Shown here: one piece after another, positions 18,064 to 30,200 of the stretch | Position numbering within the stretch: position 1 is the first letter of the stretch | How the letters are laid out: every line of letters starts with the position of its first letter | NCBI GenBank assembly: GCA_021014325.1 | Contig: CM037467.1 | Coordinates: 11,856,773-11,920,772, forward strand | Length of the DNA: 64,000 nt | Direction of reading: 5' to 3' | DNA from: Plazaster borealis | Taxonomy: Eukaryota; Echinodermata; Asteroidea; Forcipulatida; Labidiasteridae | Position numbers and translations under genes: made by a program | The notes under the pieces: generated by a model | Database searches by the model: none | Told to the model about the DNA's origin: nothing | Seen by the model: the letters and a program-made list of their open reading frames with translations, nothing else

Positions 18064-18185
18064 GAGGGAAAACAAAAAAAAGGAGAGGAAAGAAAAATAC
18101 AAAATGTGACAACCTTCTGGGAGCTTTAAAAAGTATCAGGGAATGTAAAAAGGAATGTAAATTAAAATGCTTTCTAAAAAAAATT

Positions 18186-18191
18186 AATAAA
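18186..18191 (+). promoter_or_regulatory. Candidate poly(A) signal for the iminopeptidase gene
   Basis: AATAAA 123 nt after the stop codon in an A-rich stretch. Position and orientation fit a 3' end. Confidence 0.55.
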
Positions 18192-18522
18192 AAAAGAAAA
18201 ACAAAAATACACTTATGGGAAGTGGCTGTGGCTGTGGCTGCAGGCTGGTGGCTTCACTTGCATACATATGAAGCTGAAGCCATAGCCAGGGCTGCTATGA
18301 CTGCGGCCATTTTGATAGCAGTTTCATGGAATGCACAGAAAATACAATCAGGAGAACGCTGTGCTTGAACTTCATCTGTGGCTGCTGTGTACGCTATTGT
18401 GCTTTACCAGAATAAGGTTACCAGCCAAAATACCATTCCACGTGTACTGTCTGTGACTGCGGTTTCCTGCTAATTTTTGCTAAGCAGATAATTAGATTAA
18501 ACACAATTTTCTGCTTAAAAGG

Positions 18523-18815
18523 TAGGGTATATTTTTGGTAATTGTCCAAAGACCAGTATCCTCACTTGGTGTATCCCAACATTATGCATAAAAAACATAC
18601 CTTTGGCAATTTTGGGCTCAATTGGTCATCGAAGTTGCAAAAAACTAATTAAAGAAAAAAGCAGCCTTGTTGCATAGAATTATATGCTTTCAAAATGTGT
18701 GCCTCATGCCTGAAGCCTTTCTCAGATTCATATTTTGGGGTGAAAAATTACCTCTTTCTCTCTAAAACTCACAATGTTTTAAATTATAAACAGCTCTCTT
18801 GTGCTCATGAGATAA
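18523..18815 (+). mobile_element. MITE-like element, family P1 (incomplete)
   Basis: Shares with the full copy at 48996 the stretches CTCACTTGGTGTATCCCAAC, GGGCTCAATTGGTCATCGAA and CTCACAATGTTTTA. The terminal TTTAAAGGCACTG repeat is lost at this copy. Confidence 0.7.
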
Positions 18816-20091
18816 ACGACAGAGGGCGCTATTGTTGAAACAGACTACCTCCAATGATAATGTTTTGTAAAATCAACTGTTTAAATATTTTTTTAACGTA
18901 ATGGAGTTTACGATATTGGAGGAGGCACAAAGATCATACATTAATGTTTATAGTGAATGTGGGCGGAACGATTATGAAACTGATCGTGAAGACAAATGTT
19001 TTTTTCAAAGCATGGAGATAGGAACTTTTTGCGATATTCGACTGTGGCCACCCAGCATGGGTGGCACATCGCCACAGAAATTTTAAGTAATTTTGAAGAT
19101 TATACTTTTTCAATTTCACTTTTCAGACAGAATTATATTTACATTGATCACGCAGAAATACTTAAGTATTGGAGAACTCCAGAGCTAATGCAATGCATTG
19201 TTTTTATGATGTCTTAATATTCAGTTTAAAATAAATCTTAACATAAAAATGATTTCTTTTACAACATGAGCATTGTTCAATATGCAGCGGCGGTGCCAAA
19301 CCATCAGGGGGGGGTCAACCAAGCATTTTTAATGTAGTTCTGTACTGCTTTATATTTGCTTACCACAATGACAGACTTACACCAGCGTTGAGCTGGGGTT
19401 ACGCGAACATAACTGTATTAATTTTGGAGCAATGGTTCGGGCTTCAATTCAATTTCGGACATCAGGGAAAAAGAGTTGGGGTGGCAAAGAAGGTAACTTT
19501 TTTTTTTCTTTTTTTTTGCAACTATAGGCCTACATCCGCAATATTTGTCAAAAATCTTCAAAAACATGCAGTTTCCTACACATGCTCTATAGGTGGCAAC
19601 ATCTCATTGAATGAAAAGTAAATATTATTTACGCACGTAAGTTATACCTAATACTGTTTCACCATCTGTCTAAAACCTAAAGTAGACTTTTGCCCTAAAT
19701 TTCTGGGGCTATGTATCGAATCATTCATTTTATGCCTTGTTCAATCCCATGAGGGCAGTAGGGGGGCACTGCCTTCTCTGGTTGCGCCACTGAATAGAGA
19801 TTATGCATGTTTGCCAAAATTGGTTCTGCCCCATTTCAAATGTCACATAATGTTGACAAGACATGAATGTTGATAGACGGCCCATTAAGTTTCCCGTAGG
19901 GGCTCGAAAGTAGGTCATCACCTGGATCGAACATGTAAAACATGAAAAGAACATGAAGCATTTTGTTGGAGCCTGCAGGTGGATTCTCGATCATGTGGCT
20001 GTATAGTTGAAGAAGGCTGGGATATACACTTAGACACGAGGCACCAAATTCACACAACTAAAACAACTTTAAGAAATGAATAGTAAATATG

Positions 20092-20542
20092 CACTCTAAT
20101 AACTGACGGGTCAGAATTGACCCGGATGCGGGTTCCGTGTGAACCATTTCTGGGTCAGGTTGATCAGGACTTTGTGTAAAAAAAAAAGCCAAAATTGCTC
20201 AAACTGACGCAGAATAAGAGTTAAAATCCCCCCAAAAATTAAACCACTTTCCGAGTATAGCCTGACCCAGAGCTGTGTATTGAGAGAGTTGCGGCAACTT
20301 GCCATTTTCTGTCCCCCAAAAAAATACCGCCGCGTGTGCGCACAGGGTGCCAGACAGGACTGGACATTGGGTTGTGGTACATTTGGACCGAAAATGGCAT
20401 CCAGTACTACCACGTGGCCAATAAAAATTGGTCCCTCTATGTCGCAACTCTTCCAACAGCTCTACCCTGACCCACAGATGGGTCTGGGCCCCTGGGACAC
20501 GGAATCCGGTTTTGTGTGTGGGGGAGGTTTTTTTAGAGTGTG
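20092..20542. mobile_element. Palindromic MITE-like element, family P2, with internal insertion
   Basis: Ends read CACTCTAATAA at the left and TTTTTTAGAGTG at the right, with internal blocks GGTCAGAATTGACCCGG and ATTTCTGGGTCAGG mirrored near the other end (CTGACCCACAGATGGG). It is about 200 nt longer than the other copies because of extra sequence around 20281-20470. Confidence 0.7.
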
Positions 20543-21195
20543 TGGTAAAAACAAAGGGGGAAGTGGCTTTCAAAGTTTATGATTTGTTTTGATTCGATGC
20601 TGACTCGCATAGAAATTGTTATGACGCGACGAATTAAGTGTTTTTCTTTCTTTCAAATGAAATGGCTCGGTCAATAGGCGCACGACCAGCAGGGGGCAGG
20701 AGAAACTGACCTCAAATCGGGCAAAACAGTGGGGGAAACTCTGGCACAGCAAGACGAAAAAAATGGACAACACTTTTAACCGATATTGGAAATTGGTACT
20801 TCGGGTAACTCAACCCCTCTGTCCCCACATACTCCCATGCAAAAGAGTAGCCTTTGAACATTGGGATTGTTAACAAACAGTGAATATTTCTTTACAAATC
20901 GAAATGTAGAAATTAATTTCGATAATATTTCCCCATAATGTTAGCTTTGGTGCTCACGTATCGAAACGTGACCTATAACCCCGAGTTCGCCATCGTGCAC
21001 GTACTGGTTAAGAGTTCACCGTTACTACGGTAACGTTACCTTGACCTGAAGAGTCCCCAAATTTAACCGATGACGCTAGACAGAACCACCTGTGCTTTAC
21101 CGTAGGGAGCCATTATGGATTTTGTTCTGAGCCGAACTAGATTTCATCATGACTATCTTTTCATTGAATACAACCGCAACTAGAGAGAAAGAGAG

Positions 21196-21227
21196 GTGGG
21201 GTGGGGTGGGGTGGGGTGGGGTGGGGG
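21196..21227 (+). repeat. (GGGGT)n run, potential G-quadruplex
   Basis: Six consecutive G-tracts of three to five G separated by single T residues. Such spacing is favourable for a stable G-quadruplex on the plus strand. Confidence 0.9.
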
Positions 21228-24200
21228 CTTTATACCGGGTCTGCTTCTACCTCACCTTCCCCCATCCAAGCCTCGTGCCCCTCCCCACCAGCAAGTCCCA
21301 GTGTTGCGAGCCGCCAAGAAAACTACACCATTCTGCCGACTCCACTGTAAATAAAACTAGTGTTGCGGGAAGCATACCTAAAATCCATGATCATCAAGAA
21401 TATTAAGTCCAATGTTTGTCTTGTTCCTTTATGGTTACAATAAATATGAGTGTCGTGAAAACTTTTAAAAAGGAAATTTCCTTTAGTCCCATTTCGCCTT
21501 GTTTTGTTTGCAATGGATGGAAATTTGCAATGGATGCGTAAAAAACAAAATGGCCGCATGTTCTGAGATAATCGCCGGCAATCTTTAAATTGCGAAATCA
21601 TCACACGAACTCACGTCGTTCTCACCATCCAATTATGTTTGCCCGCACGCCGAATCGTTTGAAAGTAAACTATGATGACAGCAAAGTAAAGCCCGCGCAT
21701 TAGCAGAAAGTGTGGTGGGAAAAACTTGTTCCTCACACAGAGAATAAACAGCATCTTGTTTGGCAATAATGAGGAATAAATCAATTTCATGAAGGTCATC
21801 CGAAGTTAGCGGTAAAGAGTGTTTTGGCCACACTCGCACACAGATAATGTAGTTTCAAGATTTCCTTGGCAACCAAATCGACACAGATGGTTTTAAAGAA
21901 ACACGTAAAGAAACAAGCATGTAGGCCTAACATTAATAAACTTGTCAATATTGTGACCCGCGAGTTTTTAGAGAGTGTAAAGGGAGTAAGATTTCGTCAA
22001 AAAATAAAATTTTGTGTTTTGGGGCAACTACAAATTACTGGAAGGAGAAATTGACAGTTTATCCAAATTGAGAAATGGATTCTTTACACTCTCATGTTAA
22101 AACTTTCATCTATGGTTTAATCTCCTTATCTTAACATTCTGCCCCTTTAGCCTTGTAGTGCGATTTAAAAAACGTAAGGCCATAATATCACAATTAGACA
22201 ACATTTCACATTCTTCCGTAACATGAAATAGGCCACCTGTATTAACTTGTTTTCCTTGGGGAAACAAACTTGGCTACAATCAAGATTGTTTTTCTCCAAA
22301 GAATGCACCTTTGAAGGTTTGCCAAATTGGCTGCCAATTCCGCCATAAAGGACCCCCAAAATAACTCCAGAATCTTATAAATTGTTTTAATAGAGCGACT
22401 GTAATGTATCTCATGTGGAGACGTGACATGACCCTGCTGTCGAACGGGACAACAAAACATAAGACCGTTTAGTCCTGCCAGAAAGATAAATTTGGCCTAC
22501 ATGAAAGAGCTTAATAGTGATCCTTCTTAGCAGGTGGTGGTTCAAGATGCCCATTATTTGAACGAGGTTCAATTTACTGACAATTTGTTTCTGGGTTGAG
22601 TGTTGAGCGGAGACCTTCGTCTTGTCAATCAGTACGTTCTTGAGACATGCAGACACAACAATAAAAAGCCTCAGTTTTTACCTAGCCCTGAAAATTCTAG
22701 AGAGTATACCAGGGTCTTGGGAATAAAAATTGAATTTTTCATGTTTAATGTCCTGACTGGTTGGATTGGGAAAAAAATGTACTGTTTTGTAATGGTCAAT
22801 ACCATTACGGATATTCGGTTTTATACTTCATAAAAATCTGGGTGCTCCTACCACAGAAGGCCAGTCTTTCTACGAGGACGACATCCCAATTCATACTGTA
22901 TATATAAAGTGTTTCATCGATCATTATTAGCATGTATTGATGGGTTTAACCAAACAGTACATGAACAAATGAATGGAAACAAACAAAGAAACAAACAAAC
23001 AAGTTGGACAGAGAGAAATTGACTAAATTATAGAGTTTTTTTATTTTCATAATCACACAGAATAACGATCGATAATCAAATCAAAGTAATGGGATTGCCA
23101 GATTTGAAATAAAAGTACAAGAGACCAGCCAAGAATGCAGTGGGTTCCATCCTTCATCAAAAGCACCTATCCCCCAAGTAACATTGCTTAGGTACTTGGG
23201 TCTCCAATGAGTCAATCGATGGGGCCAACCGAAAGGTTGCCACCCCCCCCCCCAAAAAAAAGGTGCCTAATGTGCCCCCGGGACTGCCCCAGTTGTAGCA
23301 ACAAAATGGAGCAAAACACTTGATGGCACTGTATTATTCAACTCTGTGCCAAACCCTTACCGAGATGGGACACAAATTCCAAGCATTTCCAACTTCTGAT
23401 TATTTTTATAAATAATCTTTTCAGCACGCCTGCTTGGTGACGCGCCCACGAGATTCTGTTTTCTTAGTATTCTCCGCGGTGTTTGTAAGAGTCGCTTTTA
23501 GTTACGTCATTCGTTTCTCGGGATGTAATGTTCACGTTGTTTTCCGTTTGGTTTGGGGGTCAATCTCGAGGTCATTGTACCACTTCCGGTTTTGGTATGG
23601 ACAAAACATCCGGTTATCTCCACTAACGTCACTGCGTTTCCCTTCTCCAACCAATAGAAACCGTGTCCAACGCACGGCAATGGTTTGTAAAAAAGCAAAA
23701 ACATTACGTCGGTGTATTTTAGGTCATTCGCTGAATCAAACGCGCACCAAATCAAAGTTTGCTAAACTGGAAGATTATTTACCTTTAACAAACGACAATT
23801 ATTAGCAATTTCTTCCAATCATCCAGTTATTTTGTCCCTGATAATATTTCGTTAAAAAGTACTTTGCGGGAAAATATATCAATGCAACCACAGGCGTCTC
23901 GAGGCCAACCAAAGAAGAGATCATAATTCAAAATTCCTTGTACCACCGGGGGAAAAAAGCATAACCCCTGAACTCACGAACAATATAACCACAAAAACAC
24001 CACAAATAAACATACGAGCATATACTTCTGAAGATTAATTTCCAGAGAGGTCTCTATTAAGTAAGAGTCAGCGACCGCAGACTATTGTGGCTTAAAAACG
24101 GAACTGTTTTCCATTCGTTATACCACGCCAAGAAGAAGATAAAAAAAAGTAAGACACTTTGATCTCATCACCAGGCATTGGCGGGGTCTAGTAGGGAAAA

Positions 24201-24289
24201 AAAGCTTGGCAGGGGCCATTTGTGGTACTCCGGTGGGGCTCCTCAGCCTAATGAAACCCAGCCATACAACAAGAACCAGATTGGCCATC

Positions 24290-27200
24290 ATGGCTCACGC
24301 AGTCACCAGGACCTCCGGGTCTCTTCTTCTCCAAGCGACGCTTCTCTTCTTGGTTGTACCGACGTTTCTCGACGCCAGCTCGTACCCGAAAAAGGTGAGC
24401 ATTTTAGGTGCCAATCTTGTTCATGCTGAGTTTATTTTCAGGGAATTTAGGTGTGAACTTAAGGTTGTTATTATTACCTTTTTGCAAATTTGCAATTGCG
24501 ATGTGTACGATATATCTCAGTCGAGAACCATCGCTGTGTTTATTTTTTTTATCGGTAACGAAATACCTTGAATGCAGAAAGGGTATGCCAATAGGTCAAC
24601 CAAGTATAAATTATATCGGGGGGGGGGGGGTATTCGAGGGAGAGAACAATAAAAGGTGGGTAGGCGTAATAATGTTTAAATTTCCACCATAAAAAAAGAT
24701 GGCAGATGCGATGACATGATGAGATTCGCGATCTTTGTTTTCGATGTCACATTATTGCAATTCTCGGCCAAAACTCGCGAGAGTTATGCGTAACAACTCA
24801 GATCTACATTGTATAGGAGAAACTTAACATTCATGCAAACAAAAACAACTTATAATACATAAACAATGTTTTGCTGTTCAAGCAATTCATTGTTTGCGGA
24901 TATCAGTCACGTGTAACACGATGGTGAAATAATAAATTAGACGCGTTTTGGCAGCCATCTTTGTCGCGTCTCTTGTGTTCAACGAATTGATTCTAACGAT
25001 ACAAAATAAGGAGCCCCAGACTATAGTATTTATCTTCCGACCTCAAGGAGGTCAGATTGAGTTTTGAAAAGAAAAAAAAATTAAACTTGATTTTGAGAAG
25101 AATATTTAAAAAAATATTGTTCCTTTTCTTTAAAGAGTGCGTTTATCAGAGAAGTTAAAACAATAAATAAACAAAACAAATGGCATTTAATGTCAACCAA
25201 CACAGTTGAAATCAAAGCCTGTATATTGCCCATCTATTTCATTTAATTTCTTTGCCAATTACAATAATTCGATAAGCCTAAGGTTTTTATGGGCAGCACA
25301 AAACACAAGTAATTATTGCATTCTTAAACATGCATTTTAAGTGAACCTAACGAAGTTAACACATTGCTTTGTGGTAATTCCGCGAACATTAGTGTCATAG
25401 AAAACAACTTTTTACAACCCCTTCACATAACAAGTTTTTGGTTTTGTTGTTTAAGGTTTGTGTTGTGAAAGTTTGACGGAGTAATTCAAAATGGCTTCCT
25501 TCTTATAGCTACAATACGTCACGTTCGTATACTAACAGTGTCGTCCTCCAAATTCTGTATTATTTTTTTTATGTGGTTCCAGTTTTAGATTTTGTTTGTA
25601 ATACTCAGACTTGTTGTACGTGTTATCTATTTTTAATCTAATTCTTAATAATAATTTAATGTCACCCAGCACATTGGAAACCCTTTGAGTGTTTATTGCG
25701 TTAACACATGTTTCCAATTTCCTAAATCGGGAAAAAAACCTCTAACTCAATAAACCCAATCTGAACTACTTAAATTAGTTTGGAAAGTATCCATGATTGA
25801 ATTTGCATACTTTGGGTGTCCCTTTCCACCCCGATCCGGTGGCAAAACAAGGCCGTTTAGTGTTAAGGTACGGCCGGCTTAAGTTTGTCTGCTGAAATAT
25901 CCCACACGGACGGCTGATCTGTTAAACTCGTTCTTCACGACGTGCAGGTGAGACTTGGGTCAAACAAAATCGTCACCTGCCACGTCAAACTCCCTGTCAT
26001 CGTCCGCGGCAAAGCTATGCTGAGCTTTACAGTAAAACAAAATAGTTGTTTTTCCTTGTCTCGAGGGCAAACGAAGATTGTTAGTGGGGAAGAACGTTAA
26101 AATGACATTCGTAAAGGTTGTTTTCATCAAACGGCAAAGGTCAGATTTTACACCAGACACAAAAACCATCATCAGAGAAGTGCACAATTTGTGTGTTCTT
26201 TCATTAATCGTCATAATAGCTAGCTTTTTATAGCACTCGTACGTACCACAGTGCTTTACAAGAAACAGTATTAAGCGAAGCAAATACTACAAGACACAAT
26301 GGGAAAAGTTTACACTGCGAACCGTCTACACTCAAAACAAAATTCCCTGGTCAGATTGGACCCAGTTCCGCGTTCCAGGTAGCCTGACCAATTTCTGGGT
26401 CAATGTGACCCGAAATCTGTGTCAAAATTACCCCCCAAATTTGTCAAACTGACGCGAGAATCCGAGCTAAAATTTCATTTTTTTTAAACCAGTGTCCGAG
26501 TCAGCCTGACACAAAAATGTGGGCCAAGCCCCCTGGGACCCGGTATCCGGGATAAGGGTCGCTTCTGACCGGGAGTGTAGATGGGTATTGTGTATACACA
26601 AATAATTTCTCAGTGGTAAAAATTGAAAGTATATTCAACGTTGTTTGTTATAACGAGACAGTAGATAAAACATAGCTGTGTGAATGTTTGCAGCCGCCAT
26701 CTTGTTCTTCCACTTCCAGAAAAGTCCAAAACGCAATAAAATCTATTACCCCTATTTTACAAAAGTCGATTGTTGTTTCTGCAGCATGGTAATGTTAAGG
26801 TCTCTAACCTAAGGATTGTGTGATATTACACTTCACTTTTGGGAAGATGATTTTACCGGTTGCTATTTTGTTTACGCGTTATAATATGACTAAATTAATA
26901 TCTTGTTTGGGTAAATAAGATTATATTTTTGATTACGATGAGTGACAAAATGGCGGTAAATTTCGGCATTTTTATCTTGGTCGAGCGGCCTTCACGTTTA
27001 AGTCAATTAAAATCAATGTAGTCAAACCGTAGTCGGGACCCTTTTTGATTACAATGTTAATGGTTGTTATCGCAGACAGGAAACATGACAAAGATGGTGC
27101 CTTAAAAGATGAAATTATGGTCACTTTCGAAACCATTGCTTAGTCTTTGGCTCCGGCTTAGGGCACCAGCTGCCTGAATGTAGTCAAACCGCAGTCGGCC

Positions 27201-30200
27201 CCTTTTTCGATTACAATGCCATTGGTTGTTATCGCAGACATGAAACATTACAAAGATGGTGCCTTAAAAGATTAATAATGGTCACTTTCGAAACCACGGC
27301 TCAGACTTTGGCTCCGGCTTGGGGCACCGGCTGCCTGAATGTAGTCAAACCATAGTCGGGCCCCTTATTGATTACAACGTCAACGGTTGTTATCGCAGAC
27401 AGGAAACTTGACAAAGATGGTGCCTTAAAAAAGATGAAATAATGGTCACTTTCGAAACCACGGCTAAGTCTTTGGCTCCAGAGCCCAAGCCCAAGCCGGA
27501 GCCCTGTGCCGTAAAGGAACGATACTCCGACGTATAGAATCTTCTTGATGAAGCCTGGCAGTTCTCTTTTTATCTCCCCAGGTTCATGACTTATTTGAAG
27601 CACATCGTGATCGACATCGTAGGGATGTGGACAGGGAGCCCAAATCGTGGAGATACACAAGGCATGCTATAGACGTCTTGAAGGCAGACTTAAACAACAA
27701 TGATTTGTACTGTAAGTTGCATTGATCGTTTTCTGATCTCCAGAAATTAAATATTATAGTCTGTGCATCAGGAGTAGAAATCCAAATCGCTGCACCTTCA
27801 TGTCTTCGGAAAACAGTTTTTATACGGAACTCTTGAGATGCCATTCGACTTGTCGAGCATGAAACAAAATGTAAGATTATGAAAAAATGTATGATGGCAC
27901 GTCCAGAGCTCCGTATTTGTTACTTGGGTCTTTTCACACGAGGCGTCTTTTTAGAAAGCAGCTTTGAGCAAACCATTTCTAACTGTTGTTAACTATTTCC
28001 AGCTTGCATGTTTGATAGACAGAACCACGCCATTTTGTATTTATTTATTTATTTTATTCTGGTTGTTGAATCCAAGGAATCTTAGATTCTCAGAAAAAGC
28101 GAACTTACTGGCCAAGAACCCTGGAGAGAAGGCAAGGAAGGAAGCTTCAGTTTGAGATGTGAGAGGAAAACCCAAGAGAATTATTCCAGGGAAAACCCAC
28201 GCACACCCAGGGACTGAAAACCCAAATGCACTTAGTGCCCCCGAAGGGATTAAAAGTGGGGTCTCAGAGGTGGAGGGCAAGGACCACTTCGCCAACCTGA
28301 CCACCTTGTATTCTTTTTGACAGTCTTATAATTGTCTTTTTTGTAGTCTTATAATTGCAAGGATGCGAAATTCCTCCAGGGATATCTACCTGACACGGTA
28401 GCAGACTATGACTTTTTAAAACCCCTTTTCCCTCTTTTGTATAGTTTGCAGAGGTGATCCCTTCCGGGGTGTCCAGTGTCCGGAGGAACCCTTCTGCAGT
28501 GCATGGGATCAGATCTGTGACGGGGAGCAACTCTGCGCTCTCGAGACGCGAGAACAGTGTCTGAACCGTTCGGTTTCGTCTTACGGCCGGTTGGACTCTC
28601 GGCTCTGTGATGGTGATGAGAACCCGAAATGGTGCCATTGGAAATACCAAGCCCCTGTCAGTGAGTATAAGAAAGAGAAACAAACCTTGAAGAGAGAGAG
28701 AGCGAGAACATTCAATGGTTTGTATTGCACAGACAGCCATATGTTGTACTTCGATGGGATGGGAAACCTTTACGGCCTAGCATACAGTATGGTTTTCAAG
28801 CTATGTCGGTTCAGATGACCAGGCCGGGCACGAAGCATATCTCTTAAAATGAAGACAATTTCACGACAATTGCCTTGTCCTTTGTGGTTCGAACTTTAAG
28901 CCGTTGGTCCCGTTTATGATGTGAAAGAAAGCGCATGAAGACGAACCCAGAGCACTTATTGTGCAGGAAAGTTCACTTGTTGCGTTTCAAGTTCACTCCC
29001 CATTGAGTAGATGTTTTCTCAGGCTTCAGAGCTATGTTTGCTCTTGAGGCGTCTTTGGTTTCATTTTATACCATAACTTTATGATTATAAACTATAGTAT
29101 AACAACATCCTGTACGTCTTTCCCTCTAAGGATGTGGCGAAGACGTCTACCTAAGCCCCAGGAAAAAGAAGATCCGAATCCAGTCACCCAGGTACCCCGA
29201 TAATTATCCCAACGACTACTTCTGCTTCTGGACCGTCGCGGTACCGGAAGGTCACACAATCGCCGTGAATTTCATGCGGTTCGACACCGAGCCGAACTAC
29301 GATCTCCTCTCCCTCGGTACAGGGTACAATCGCGAGAGCACCCGGACGATCATCATCTTCAAGCACAGCGGGAAGAAGTATCCACAACCGTCGCAGTTCG
29401 ATGTGAACAGTAATGTCGTGTGGATTACGTTCAAGTCCGACGACTGGGAGAGCAGTAAGGGTTTCGTGATCGAATTCACTGACAGGGAGAAAAAGGGTGA
29501 GTGCGAAAATTTTATTTCAAACCCTTAAATGTACTGTACACTTTTGGTAACAGCTCAAAATCAGTGTCCACATTTTGTGTGATTCAACATATGCATGAAC
29601 AAACAAACCTGTTTGAGCTCAATTGGTCATCGAGATCACGAGAAAATAGTGAAAAGAGACCTGATGTGTTTTCTGTTAGGTTTTTTTTCTTCAAAATATC
29701 GCGCATGATAAAAACTATTGTTTTACTCATTTCTCAGAAACGATAGCATTTTAGGCAGAAATATTTTAAGGAACCCTTTCAACCATTACTTACATGTAAG
29801 TTATGTGTGAATCTGTGAACAGTTGTGTTTTTCGATCTTCCAGTAGTGTACAGGGCCTTTAAGTGAGGGCTGGAACACCAAGTCGTAGTACTTGTTATTT
29901 ATTTCACTGTTTTCTCCAAATTGCAATGCCCTGGGGGAGTCAAAAGCATTGATATCCCACACCTCTAATAAGAGGGCCAGGTCTCCGAGTTGTAAAGTTT
30001 TCTTTTGATGGGCTGAAATTTGTTTCACTCATACTTAGTGCACACAATTTTACAGACATACAGACCTACCCAGATCTTAAAGTTTGGTCCATGAACCCAC
30101 CAAACTCGACCTTTGTAGCACAGCACCCCCCGTACTTTCTTCATAGAAACATGACATTTTGCAGCTGACCTGTTATTATTTTTCTGGATTTTTCTTTTCT

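Larger units (their letters stand above)
18192..24289. other. Intergenic stretch, no supported gene
   Basis: About 6 kb without a gene that I can support. It holds copies of families P4 (18403-18520), P1 (18523-18815) and P2 (20092-20542), a G-rich pentamer run (21196-21227), and AT-rich sequence. A 123-codon ORF at 23434-23805 shows no recognisable domain. The last few hundred bases should contain the promoter and 5' UTR of the first CUB gene. Confidence 0.6.

Noticed and set aside
23434..23805. 123-codon plus-strand ORF upstream of the first CUB gene
   Set aside because: No domain, no signal peptide followed by coding-like sequence, unusual composition, and no splice partner. It is likely a chance ORF in a GC-richer stretch.
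25960..26283. 107-codon minus-strand ORF in intron 1 of the first CUB gene
   Set aside because: No similarity to any family I know, and AT-rich random-like composition.
27018..27495. CRISPR-like array
   Set aside because: Units are 160 bp with no short repeat/spacer structure, in a eukaryotic intron.
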